Assembly (NCBI GenBank): GCA_029582265.1
Contig: CM055819.1
Span: 28,781,064-28,845,063 of the forward strand
Length of the DNA stretch: 64,000 nt
Direction: 5' to 3'
Source of the DNA: Zoroaster sp. YZ-2022
Taxonomy: Eukaryota; Echinodermata; Asteroidea; Forcipulatida; Zoroasteridae
Shown here: positions 54,591 through 64,000 of the stretch, one piece after another
Layout: every line of letters starts with the position of its first letter
Numbering within the stretch: the first letter of the stretch is position 1
Translations under genes and position numbers: made by a program
Notes under the pieces: model-generated
Told to the model about the DNA's origin: nothing
What the model saw: the letters and a program-made list of their open reading frames with translations, nothing else
Databases searched by the model: none

Positions 54591-57306
54591 CTAACTCCCT
54601 AGGCCCATTTTGCTTACACATAACCCGAATCCTTCCTAACTACCTAGGCCCATTTGCTTACACATAACCCGAATCCTTCCTAACTCCCTAGGCCCATTTG
54701 CTATACACATAACCTGAATCCTTCCTAACTCCCTAGGCCCATTTGCTTACACATAACCCGAATCCTTCCTAACTCCCTAGGCCCATTTGCTTACACATAA
54801 CCTGAATCCTTCCTAACTCCCTAGGCCCATTTGCTTACACATAACCTGAATCCTTCCTAACTCCCTAGGCCCATTTTGCTTACACATAACCTGAATCCTT
54901 CCTAACTCCCTAGGCCCATTTGCTTACGCACAACCGGAATCCGTCCTAACTCCCTAGGCCCATTTGCTTACGCATAACCCGAATCCTTCCTAACTCCCTA
55001 GGCCCATTTGCTTACACATAACCTGAATCCTTCCTAACTCCCTAGGCCCATTTGCTTACACATAACCTGAATCCTTCCTAACTCCCTAGGCCCATTTGCT
55101 TACACATAACCTGAATCGTATTCTTATTCTTATTCTTTATTTGGCCAATAAAACATATGAACAATACATTAGGAACAATATACAATAATACAGTTAAGAC
55201 TAAGAGGGAATGGTATAGAGTACAAAGTGAAGACAAACGAACATGTAAACCAATCTATGATGGCCAGGATCAACAAAAGTGTACTAAAACACTGTAGCCC
55301 GAAAGCTTGTTGGTCCAGTCACAGACAGGATTCACAAAATATAAATTAATATAAAAGTCAATAGTCAAAGCTGAATTGCAAAATATACATAAAGAAATAC
55401 ATAAAGAAATACGAATCAATGAGCAAAATAAAAATGGATTTATAACTATATAAGTTGATAATAAAGACAATTAAGAGAAAAGATGATAATTAAATGTACA
55501 ATTTTTCAGTCAACATAACAGACATACATGTACATTAACTGTCTCACCTTGTTTCATTGAGTTTCTGGAATGTTATTGTGATATTGGGTCACATACATGT
55601 TATATGTAAGGCATGGACGGATTTGATTGGTTGTTGCCTTTGTACGTCACTGTGTATTTCTCATCGATAATGTAAATTTTCTCTATTGTCATGTTAACAG
55701 CTGTGTAAGCTGGAATTGCATGCATTGTATTTCCTTCATCCCCTACCAGGTACATACAATGTATGTTGTATGGAAAGATTGGCAAGTTAATGGATTAACC
55801 CTAACTCCTAGCTAGGCCCATTTTGCTTACACATAACCTGAATCCTTCCTAACTCCCTAGGCCCATTTGCTTACACATAACCCGAATCCTTCCTAACTCC
55901 CTAGGCCCATTTGCTTACACATAACCCGAATCCTTCCTAACTCCCCAGGTCCATTTGCTTACACATAACCCGAATCCTTCCTAACTCCCTAGGCCCATTT
56001 GCTTACACATAACCCGAATCCTTCCTAACTCCCTAGGCCCATTTGCTATACACATAACCCGAATCCTTCCTAACTCCCTAGGCCCATTTGCTTACACATA
56101 ACCCGAATCCTTCCTAACTCCCTAGGCCCATTTGCTTACACATAACCCGAATCCTTCCTAACTCCCTAGGTCCATTTGCTTACACATAACCCGAATCCTT
56201 CCTAACTCCCTAGGCCCATTTGCTTACACATAACCCGAATCCTTCCTAACTCCCTAGGCCCATTTTGTACACATAACCTGAATCCTTCCTAACTCCCTAG
56301 GCCCATTTTGCTTACACATAACCTGAATCCTTCCTAACTCCCTAGGCCCATTTGCTTACGCATAACCTGAATCCTTCCTAACTCCCTAGGCCCATTTGCT
56401 TACGCATAACCCGAATCCTTCCTAACTCCCTAGGCCCATTTGCTTACACATAACCTGAATCCTTCCTAACTCCCTAGGCTCATTTGCTTACACATAACCT
56501 GAATCCTTCCTAACTCCCTAGGCCCATTTGCTTACACATAACCTGAATCCTTGCTAACTCCATAGGTCCATTTGCTTACACATAACCCGAATCCTTCCTA
56601 ACTCCCTAGGCCCATTTGCTTACACATAACCTGAATCTTATTCTTATTCTTTATTTGGCCAAAAAAACATATGAACAATACATTAGGAACAATATACAAT
56701 AATACAGTTAAGACTAAGAGGGAACGGTATAGAGTACACAGTGAAGACAAACGAACATGTAAACCAATCTATGATGGCCAGGATCAACAAAAGTGTACTA
56801 AACACTGTAGCCCGAAAGCTTGTTGGTCCAGTCACAGACGGGATTCACAAAATATAAATTCATATAAAAGTCAATAGTCAAAACTGAATTGCAAAATATA
56901 CATAAATAAATACATAAAGAAATACGAATCAATGAGCAAAATAAAAATGGATTTATAACTATATAAGTTGATAATAAAGACAATTAAGAGAAAAGATGAT
57001 AATTAAATGTACAATTTTTCAGTCAACATAACAGACATACATGTACATTAACTGTCTCACCTTGTTTCATTGAGTTTCTGGAATGTTATGGTGATATTGG
57101 GTCACATACACGTTATATGTAAGGCATGGACGGATTTGATTGGTTGTTGCCTTTGTACCCCACTGTGTATTTCTCATCGATAATGTAAATTTTCTCTATT
57201 GTCATGTTAACAGCTGTAAGCTGGAATTGCATTGTATTTCCTTCATCCCTACCAGGTACATACAATGTATGTTGTATGGAAAGATTGGCAAGTTAATGGA
57301 TTAACC
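54591..57306 (+). repeat. Satellite higher-order unit 4 (about 2.72 kb)
   Basis: Short block 54591-55117, type Y linker 55118-55800 (with the variant GCATGCATTGTATTTCC, shared with units 3 and 5), long block 55801-56637, type X linker 56638-57306. Confidence 0.95.
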
Positions 57307-59771
57307 CTAACTCCCTAGGCCCATTTTGATTACACATAACCTGAATCCTTCCTAACTCCATAGGCCAATTTGCTTACCCAAAACCGGAATCCGTCCTAAC
57401 TCCCTAGGCCCAGTTGCATACATAACCCGAATCCTTCCTAACTCCCTAGGCCCATTTGCTTACACATGACCCGAATCCTTCCTAACTCCCTAGGCCCATT
57501 TGCTTACACATAACCTGAATCCTTCCTAACTCCCTAGGCCCATTTGCTTACACATAACCTGAATCCTTCCTAACTCCCTAGGCCCATTTTGCTTACACAT
57601 AACCTGAATCCTTCCTAACTCCCTAGGCCCATTTGCTTACGCACAACCGGAATCCGTCCTAACTCCCTAGGCCCATTTGCTTACGCATAACCTGAATCCT
57701 TCCTAACTCCCTAGGCCCATTTGCTTACACATAACCTGAATCCTTCCTAACTCCCTAGGCCCATTTGCTTACACATAACCTGAATCGTATTCTTATTCTT
57801 ATTCTTTATTTGGCCAATAAAACATATGAACAATACATTAGGAACAATATACAATAATACAGTTAAGACTAAGAGGGAATGGTATAGAGTACAAAGTGAA
57901 GACAAACGAACATGTAAACCAATCTATGATGGCCAGGATCAACAAAAGTGTACTAAAACACTGTAGCCCGAAAGCTTGTTGGTCCAGTCACAGACAGGAT
58001 TCACAAAATATAAATTAATATAAAAGTCAATAGTCAAAGCTGAATTGCAAAATATACATAAAGAAATACATAAAGAAATACGAATCAATGAGCAAAATAA
58101 AAATGGATTGATAACTATATAAGTTGATAATAAAGACAATTAAGAGAAAAGATGATAATTAAATGTACAATTTTTCAGTCAACATAACAGACATACATGT
58201 ACATTAACTGTCTCACCTTGTTTCATTGAGTTTCTGGAATGTTATTGTGATATTGGGTCACATACATGTTATATGTAAGGCATGGACGGATTTGATTGGT
58301 TGTTGCCTTTGTACGTCACTGTGTATTTCTCATCGATAATGTAAATTTTCTCTATTGTCATGTTAACAGCTGTGTAAGCTGGAATTGCATGCATTGTATT
58401 TCCTTCATCCCCTACCAGGTACATACAATGTATGTTGTATGGAAAGATTGGCAAGTTAATGGATTAACCCTAACTCCTAGCTAGGCCCATTTTGCTTACA
58501 CATAACCTGAATCCTTCGTAACTCCCTAGGCCCGTTTGCTTACACATAACCCGAATCCTTCCTAACTCCCTAGGCCCATTTGCTTACACATAACCTGAAT
58601 CCTTCCTAACTCCCTAGGTCCATTTGCTTACACATAACCCAAATCCTTCCTAACTCCCTAGGCCCATTTGCTTACACATAACCCGAATCCTTCCTAACTC
58701 CCCAGGTCCATTTGCTTACACATAACCCGAATCCTTCCTAACTCCCTAGGCCCATTTGCTTACACATAACCCGAATCCTTCCTAACTCCCTAGGCCCATT
58801 TGCTTACACATAACCCGAATCCTTCCTAACTCCCTAGGCCCATTTGCTTACACATAACCCGAATCCTTCCTAACTCCCTAGGTCCATTTGCTTACACATA
58901 ACCCGAATCCTTCCTAACTCCCTAGGCCCATTTGCTATACACATAACCCGAATCCTTCCTAACTCGCTAGGTCCATTTGCTTACACATAACCCGAATCCT
59001 TCCTAACTCCCTAGGCCCATTTGCTTACACATAACCCGAATCCTTCCTAACTCCCTAGGCCCATTTGCTTACACATAACCTGAATCCTTCCTAACTCCCT
59101 AGGCCCATTTTGCTTACACATAACCTGAATCCTTCCTAACTCCCTAGGCCCATTTGCTTACACATAACCCGAATCCTTCCTAACTCCCTAGGCCCATTTG
59201 CTATACACATAACCCGAATCCTTCCAAACTCCCTAGGCCCATTTGCTTACACATAACCCGAATCCTTCCTAACTCTCTAGGCCCATTTGCTTACACATAA
59301 CCCGAATCCTTCCTAACTCCCTAGGCCCATTTTGCTTACACATAACCTGAATCCTTCCTAACTCCCTAGGCCCATTTGCTTACGCACAACCGGAATCCTT
59401 CCTAACTCCCTAGGCCCATTTGCTTACGCATAACCCGAATCCTTCCTAACTCCCTAGGCCCATTTGCTTACGCATAACCCGAATCCTTCCTAACTCCCTA
59501 GGCCCATTTGCTTACACATAACCTGAATCCTTCCTAACTCCCTAGGCCCATTTGCTTACACATAACCTGAATCCTTCCTAACTCCCTAGGCTCATTTGCT
59601 TACACATAACCTGAATCCTTCCTAACTCCCTAGGCCCATTTGCTTACACATAACCTGAATCGTATTCTTATTCTTATTCTTTATTTGGCCAATAAAACAT
59701 ATGAACAATACATTAGGAACAATATACAATAATACAGTTAAGACTAAGAGGGAATGGTATAGAGTACACAG
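57307..59771 (+). repeat. Satellite higher-order unit 5, rearranged and truncated
   Basis: Short block 57307-57786 (first monomers atypical), type Y linker 57787-58468, then one block of about 27 monomers (58469-59660). That block carries long-block variants at its left and the short-block variant GCACAACCGG at about 59383, with no type X linker between. It is followed by a second type Y linker start (59661-59771) cut off by the LTR. This reads as a long block fused to a short block by loss of linker X. Confidence 0.85.
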
Positions 59772-60693
59772 TGTAGCTGCACCCGACTACCAATACTCAA
59801 TTAAACGATTTGGCGGACACGTTCTTACAGATGCCTTGACTTTGAGTCTTTATTCTTGTTTCAAGATGTACATATCTTTGACCATAAATCTTGACTTCAT
59901 AAAATCTCTACATGGACATCGTAAGATCTATCAAACAGGAAAATACCAACAATAGTAATGAGTATAGATCTCAACAATATGGGAAAACAACTGATAATGT
60001 CACAATGAAAAGTTCCAAAACTTCATTCCAAACACATACATTTACGTGGGCAGTGTGATATGCAGTATGTATAAATGACACTAAAATTCGTTCTAAAAAC
60101 CCTTATTTTCTCACAATAATCATATGAATGCAAGACCAAAATTATAACCATTACTAAAAAGAGACAGTCATTACCTCGTGGGCCTGTAGAGGGTGAGCTT
60201 AAATCTTGGGATGATCACAGAAATTATGGATTAAGAATCATCAACAACAGCACTGGAATTGTCACATTGTCGGAAAAGTAGGCCATTTTGAAGAAGCAAT
60301 GCATTATGGGAAAATTATAAGTTACACAAATTTCCTCAGAAATACCATAGAAATTTACAGAAACTTAATTGCAATCCGGCAAAAATGTTACCTTCAAAAA
60401 AGGATCAATATCTAGGACATATTTTAGCTAATTCTAAAACTTTGATCATGTGACCATAACAAACATGGCGGCCTCCACATGTAAACAAAGGATGGCTCTA
60501 GCATGCATTGTTCATGCATCTGGAAATACACTGTTTATAGGCAACCGTATCCTTTCTAAACTACGCCACATTGAAGGTATGATATCTGGAATATTTAGTT
60601 ATCATCCTAAAGCCTCTTAGAAAATGCAGGTAAGTTAAGTTGGGGAAAAATGACTCAAAATAAACCAAGAGGATTTCTAGAGCGTCCGCTACA
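59772..60693 (-). mobile_element. 3' LTR of BEL/Pao element
   Basis: 922 bp bounded by TGTAGC (59772) and GCTACA (ends 60693), the TG...CA inverted ends expected of LTRs. It abuts the satellite linker inside GAGTACACAG|TGAAG, the unbroken form of which is seen in all other linkers, so the insertion point is exact. Left-flank bases CACAG are the candidate 5-bp duplication; the other side is outside the window. Confidence 0.85.
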
Positions 60694-60704
60694 CTCCCAC
60701 CAAA
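60694..60704 (-). other. Polypurine tract of BEL/Pao element
   Basis: Reads TTTGGTGGGAG on the minus strand immediately upstream of the LTR, the usual position for plus-strand DNA priming. Between it and the end of the coding region (60898) lie about 190 bp of non-coding sequence. Confidence 0.65.
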
Positions 60705-60897
60705 TTACGAATGATCAGGTAAATAATAAATCATGAGTAATTTCAAGCAACTACACTCTACTTAAATTCAACAAGCATAAACCGTTTTAACTTTAGAAAC
60801 AGTCTAACAACTTAACGATCCAATACTGAGCAGTAAACACTCTGACAGTCTTCTGGGATGGTCACTTGGAGTGCTCAGGCACGGGAAGGTGAGTCCT

Positions 60898-61191
60898 CTA
60901 CTCAGATTCCAACAAGAGGACAAGCTTCTGAATAGGCCGCTCCAGGACCGACATCTTGTTGACTCTTTTACCCTGCTTGTCTAGGTTTTTGGAGCCAATC
61001 TGGACTTTGCATCTTCTAACCAGATGGTCTTCACCTTCAGTGGTTTCAGTCACAATAGCCATTGGCCACTCCATGCGTGGTGTATCTTCATCTTTCACCA
61101 ACACCACGTCTCCCACCTTGATGTTTCTTCGTAGTGCTCCATTTTGCTCTTGAAGACAAAGAAGAGATATTCCTTCCTCCATCTTCCCCAA
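60898..61191 (-). pseudogene. BEL/Pao pol C-terminal domain (DUF5641)
   Basis: 97 codons with the typical DUF5641 features following BEL/Pao integrases: NIKVGDVVLVKDEDTPRMEW and PMAIV, ending ERPIQKLVLL before the stop at 60898. In intact elements it is continuous with the integrase; here it is in another frame, overlapping it by about 100 bases, so a frameshift near 61150-61180 separates them. It is thought to act in integrase function as a C-terminal, SH3-like domain. Confidence 0.9.
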
Positions 61192-61748
61192 AACTGTTCG
61201 GCCAGATATTGAACCCGTCTCCAGCGTTTTCTTACATACAGATCTTCCTTGACGAACTTTCCAGGAGGCGGTAAGGCCACTGCTGTCTTCATAGTGAGAA
61301 TATGGTTTGGTGTGAGTGGCTCAGGACTCAAAGGGTCATAAAGATTGGTTGTCGTCAGTGGACGACTGTTCACAATGGCCATGGCCTCATAGAGGAAGGT
61401 GCGCAAGGTTGCAGCGTCAAGTCTACCTGGGGTCTGCTGAATGATGGATGACAAAACACTTCTGACTGTTTTGATTTGGCGCTCCCACACGCCTCCGACA
61501 TGACTTGCGTGTGGCGCATTCATTACAAACTGACATTGACGCTTTGCCAGGAAGACTTGAGCTCTCTCCACATCCAATTCCTTCAATGCTTCTCGTAATT
61601 CATTTTTTGCTCCAACAAAATTGGAACCCTGGTCAGAGCGCAACAGTTGTACGGGACCTCTCATGGCAATGAAGCACCGAAGAGCATTGATGAAGCTATC
61701 CGTAGTCATATCATCCAGCATCTCAATGTGTACTGCACGTGAGCACAT
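61095..61748 (-). pseudogene. BEL/Pao integrase catalytic core
   Basis: 217-codon frame with RAVHIEML (just after the first catalytic aspartate, which falls in the preceding frame), LLRSDQGSNF (second D, residue 39) and HVGGVWERQI (catalytic E, residue 89), giving the D-D-E spacing of retroelement integrases. Then LRTFLYEAMAIVNSRPL and LTPNHIL. The N-terminus is in another frame (break near 61750), and so is the C-terminal domain. The enzyme would insert element cDNA; this copy cannot make it. Confidence 0.92.
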
Positions 61749-62118
61749 GCACGTGATCAGCAGCCCGCATTTTTAAGCTCCCTCCTGCCTTCCCTGACAA
61801 TAAACGGCCCGAAGCAGTCGATGCCACAAAACGTGAAGGGTGGGGAAGGTTCCACTCTATCCTTGGGCAGGTCAGCCATCTTCTGCTCTTCAACTGGACG
61901 GCGCAGACGTCGACATGTAGCACACCTGTGGATATGCAGAGGCTACTTCTTTGACTCCTCCAATTATCCAGTACCCATTAGCTCTGACTTCATTAAAGGT
62001 CATTCCCGACCTTGGTGTTGCACTTTGCTGTGGAAGTGCGAAATGAGCAACCTAGTTAGATTGCTACCCTTCGGTAGAATGGCTGGGTACTTTATGATGT
62101 CTGCAACCTCTGCATTTC
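61749..62118 (-). pseudogene. BEL/Pao integrase zinc-binding region, broken
   Basis: Short frames in three registers show ILPKGSNLTRLLISHFHSK, then TFNEVRANGYWIIGG, then HRCATCRRLRRP: the H-H...C-C integrase_H2C2 order. They continue with KMADLPKDRVEPSPPF and FGPFIV before the core. At least three frame changes occur in 370 bases. Confidence 0.75.
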
Positions 62119-63555
62119 TCAGGCGTCCCCAACTCTAAGAACACCCTCACGGTCCAGGAATGGATTCAAGTTGAAGATTTTGGCAGTTGCCATCACTCTA
62201 CCTGAACTTGTCAATGACTGGATTTCCTCTAGGAAGGCTTGTTTTTGAACTAACTTCACAATTTGTGTTTCTGCCTCCTGTCTTTCTTGTGGTGTAGAGA
62301 GGGTAAGTAGCCTTCTCTTCTGATCCAATCGTCTTATGCGTGCGACAGCTCCCAAAAGCTTTGACCAGTCAGAGAAGCGCGACAGACGATCCTCCCATTC
62401 GAGTAATCTTGGTACAACAGTAGTCTGGAGCGATGTCACATTCTTTACTTCAGGATCGCCAACATTAAGTTGGCGGACTGGTTCCTCTGCTATTGCCAAA
62501 TCTTTATTCCATAGGAACTCTGGACCTCTGAACCAGTTTGAGGCAAGCAACTCTTTGGCAAAGACTCCTCGTGAGGCATGGTCAGCTGGGTTCACCTCTG
62601 TTGACACATAGTGCCATTGACTGGGCTCAGAGAACTGGCAGATTTTTTGGATTCTGTTGGCGACGAATATATGAAAACGTCTAGCCTTATTGCTTATGTA
62701 GCCAAGCACGACCTGGGAGTCTGTCCAGAAGAATTCCTGGTCGATGGTGACTTCCAGTTCCTCTTTTATCATGTGACCCATCAGCACTGACACTACAGCA
62801 GCCGTCAACTCTGGTCGAGGAATAGTAACTATCTTGGACGGAGCAACTCTAGCCTTTCCGGCTACTAGTGTGCAATGAACCTCATCTTCTGCAATAAATC
62901 GCAGATACGAACACTGTCCATACCCATGTGTACTGGCGTCAGAGAAATGATGAAGTTCCACGCTGACGACCTTTCCAAAACCATTTGGCACGTAGCACCG
63001 AGGTATGTGAATCTCTTTCAGGTTACTGAGGTCATCATTCCACTTCTCCCACCTTGGGCGTAGTTTGTCAGGAAGTGGATCATCCCAGTCCACTCCATTT
63101 TGGCACATTTCCTGGAGGATTCCCTTGCCAATAAGAACAAAAGGGGCAAGGAACCCAAGAGGGTCATATATAGAGGCAACTGAAGACAAGATTCCCCTAC
63201 GTGTCAATGAGTGATCCTTGGATTGGATGTGGAAGTTAAACATGTCTGTCTCTACACACCATTGGATGCCAAGAGCCCTCTCTGTTGGAAGAGCATCACT
63301 TCCAAGATCCACATCCTTCACTCCAGCGGCACGGTCAGCTGCCGGAATGGTCTCCATGACTTCTCTGCTGTTTGAGATGAATTTGTGGAGGCGCAGCCCT
63401 CCTCTGGCACATACCTCTTGCGCCTCTTTCACCAACCTTTTCGCTTCATCTTCGGTTTCGGTGCTTTTCAAACCATCATCGACGTAGAAGTTCCTCTTGA
63501 TAAACGATGCTGCTAGTGGGAATTCATTCTCATGCTGATTTGCCAGGTGTTTCAA
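62119..63555 (-). pseudogene. BEL/Pao RT C-terminal part, A17-like region and RNase H
   Basis: 478-codon open frame, the longest in the window. Residues 23-29 are FYVDDGL (RT motif C, YVDD). LTRRGILSSVASIYDPLGFL and the following WD/W region are the conserved block annotated in databases as Pao retrotransposon peptidase A17. RNase H residues are visible: D206 (HHFSDAS), E249 (RPELTAA), D279 (FWTDSQ). The tail (NPADHASRG, WFRGPEFL) leads toward the integrase. The methionine start is internal; the RT begins upstream in other frames. Confidence 0.95.
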
Positions 63556-64000
63556 GCCGTAGTTGGCACACCCTGGGATGAAGCTGCACCAAATAGGTGG
63601 ACCTTCATGCGGTATTCCTGAGGCTTATTACTTGCGTTGCCATTCTCCCACCATAGGAACCGTAAGTAGTCACGGTCTTCTTCATTTACGAGAAACTGGT
63701 GGAACATCCTCTCTATGTCACACATAGACGGCTATGGGATGTTCTCTGAACCGACACAGCACTCCAAACAACTTGTTTATCAAGTCCGGTCCGGTAAGTA
63801 GATGACCATTCAGCGAAGTCCCAGCATGGCGTGCAGAACAATCGAAAACCACTCTGATTTTTCCTGGTTTTGAGGGTGATACACTCCATGGTGTGGAATG
63901 TACCAAACCCTTCCTTCCTCTCCTTGGCTCTCAACCTTCTCTGCATGACCACTCTCTATGATATCTTCCATAAACTTCTTGTAGTCAGAATGGTACTTTG
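63556..64000 (-). pseudogene. BEL/Pao RT N-terminal part, runs off the window
   Basis: Fragments in shifting frames: [12 protein letters not shown] near 63900, [20 protein letters not shown] and [15 protein letters not shown] (63890-63760), then [10 protein letters not shown] (motif A) and [15 protein letters not shown] (63715-63580). The order is that of BEL/Pao RT. Frame changes near 63880, 63717 and 63577. The protease, gag and 5' LTR are beyond the right edge. Confidence 0.9.

Noticed and set aside
47094..58139. Conserved 66-codon minus-strand frame (MSLLSTYIVINPF start) repeated in linkers
   Set aside because: It is conserved because the linkers are near-identical by amplification; unit 3 breaks it by indels, the composition is AT-driven, and no domain is recognisable.
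52844..58484. Opposing 61-62 codon frames in the right half of type Y linkers
   Set aside because: Same reason: copies of one recently amplified DNA segment, no independent evidence of coding.
42419..59660. 44-bp tandem repeats as a possible CRISPR array
   Set aside because: The units are directly tandem without unique spacers, the context is eukaryotic with LINEs and LTR elements, and no cas genes are present.
1..64000. tRNA, rRNA or snRNA genes
   Set aside because: No cloverleaf with conserved TTC-arm pattern, rRNA core or snRNA motif was noticed by eye; a tRNAscan-SE or Infernal run would be decisive.

Overview
The window looks like repeat-dominated nuclear DNA of a marine invertebrate animal. 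Echinoderm, hemichordate or cephalochordate would all fit; the sequence alone does not decide. The basis is low gene density, a spliced THAP exon, CR1/L2-group LINEs (one with a 2A-like peptide), a BEL/Pao LTR retrotransposon, many hAT, Tc1/mariner, PIF/Harbinger and TTAA-target miniature elements, and frequent ACATGTACATGT-type tracts. No rRNA, tRNA, CRISPR array or prokaryote-style operon is visible. No complete host protein-coding gene could be supported.

Layout: 1-1337 and 4711-5140 are older repeats split by a 3.4 kb CR1/L2-group LINE on the minus strand (1338-4710). 5.1-13.3 kb holds microsatellites, foldbacks, TTAA miniature elements (two of them nested in one arm of a larger foldback), a 44-bp minisatellite, a 99-bp minisatellite and one unexplained open frame (12411-12689, minus). 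13.4-25.6 kb is a tandem segmental duplication. Its first copy was invaded by an L2-type LINE (15.27-18.30 kb), which itself carries a 1191-bp hAT-like and a 490-bp DNA element, and by a 5.16 kb TIR element (18360-23515). That element contains a 1.39 kb Kolobok-like TTAA element with a THAP exon, followed by an SGNH-hydrolase exon. 26-37 kb contains paired diverged duplicates, several of which act as empty-site references for inserted miniature elements (254 bp TTAA, 562 bp TTA, and others). 36.9-45 kb has an RTE-like 3' coding remnant, an 857-bp Tc1/mariner-like element, a 3.04 kb TIR element and a tandem duplication of part of it.

45.7-59.8 kb is a regular satellite: 44-bp monomers in alternating short (about 525 bp) and long (about 835 bp) blocks, separated by two diagnostic types of about 670-bp linker, giving a dimeric higher-order unit of about 2.7 kb present about five times. 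It is cut at 59772 by the 3' LTR of a minus-strand BEL/Pao element. The frameshifted pol of that element (RT, RNase H, zinc-binding integrase, DUF5641) runs off the right edge.

The most interesting signal is a probable path from a small TTAA-flanked terminal-inverted-repeat element to a higher-order satellite. The same TIR (CCCTAACTCCC) occurs as two 82-bp elements with no monomer (7751-7832, 8739-8820), as a 189-bp element with about two internal monomers (4948-5136), as a 7-monomer reversed array (9491-9783), and at the head of the large arrays. The window also records its own history: at least six insertions have an identifiable uninterrupted site elsewhere in the window or restore LINE codons when removed.
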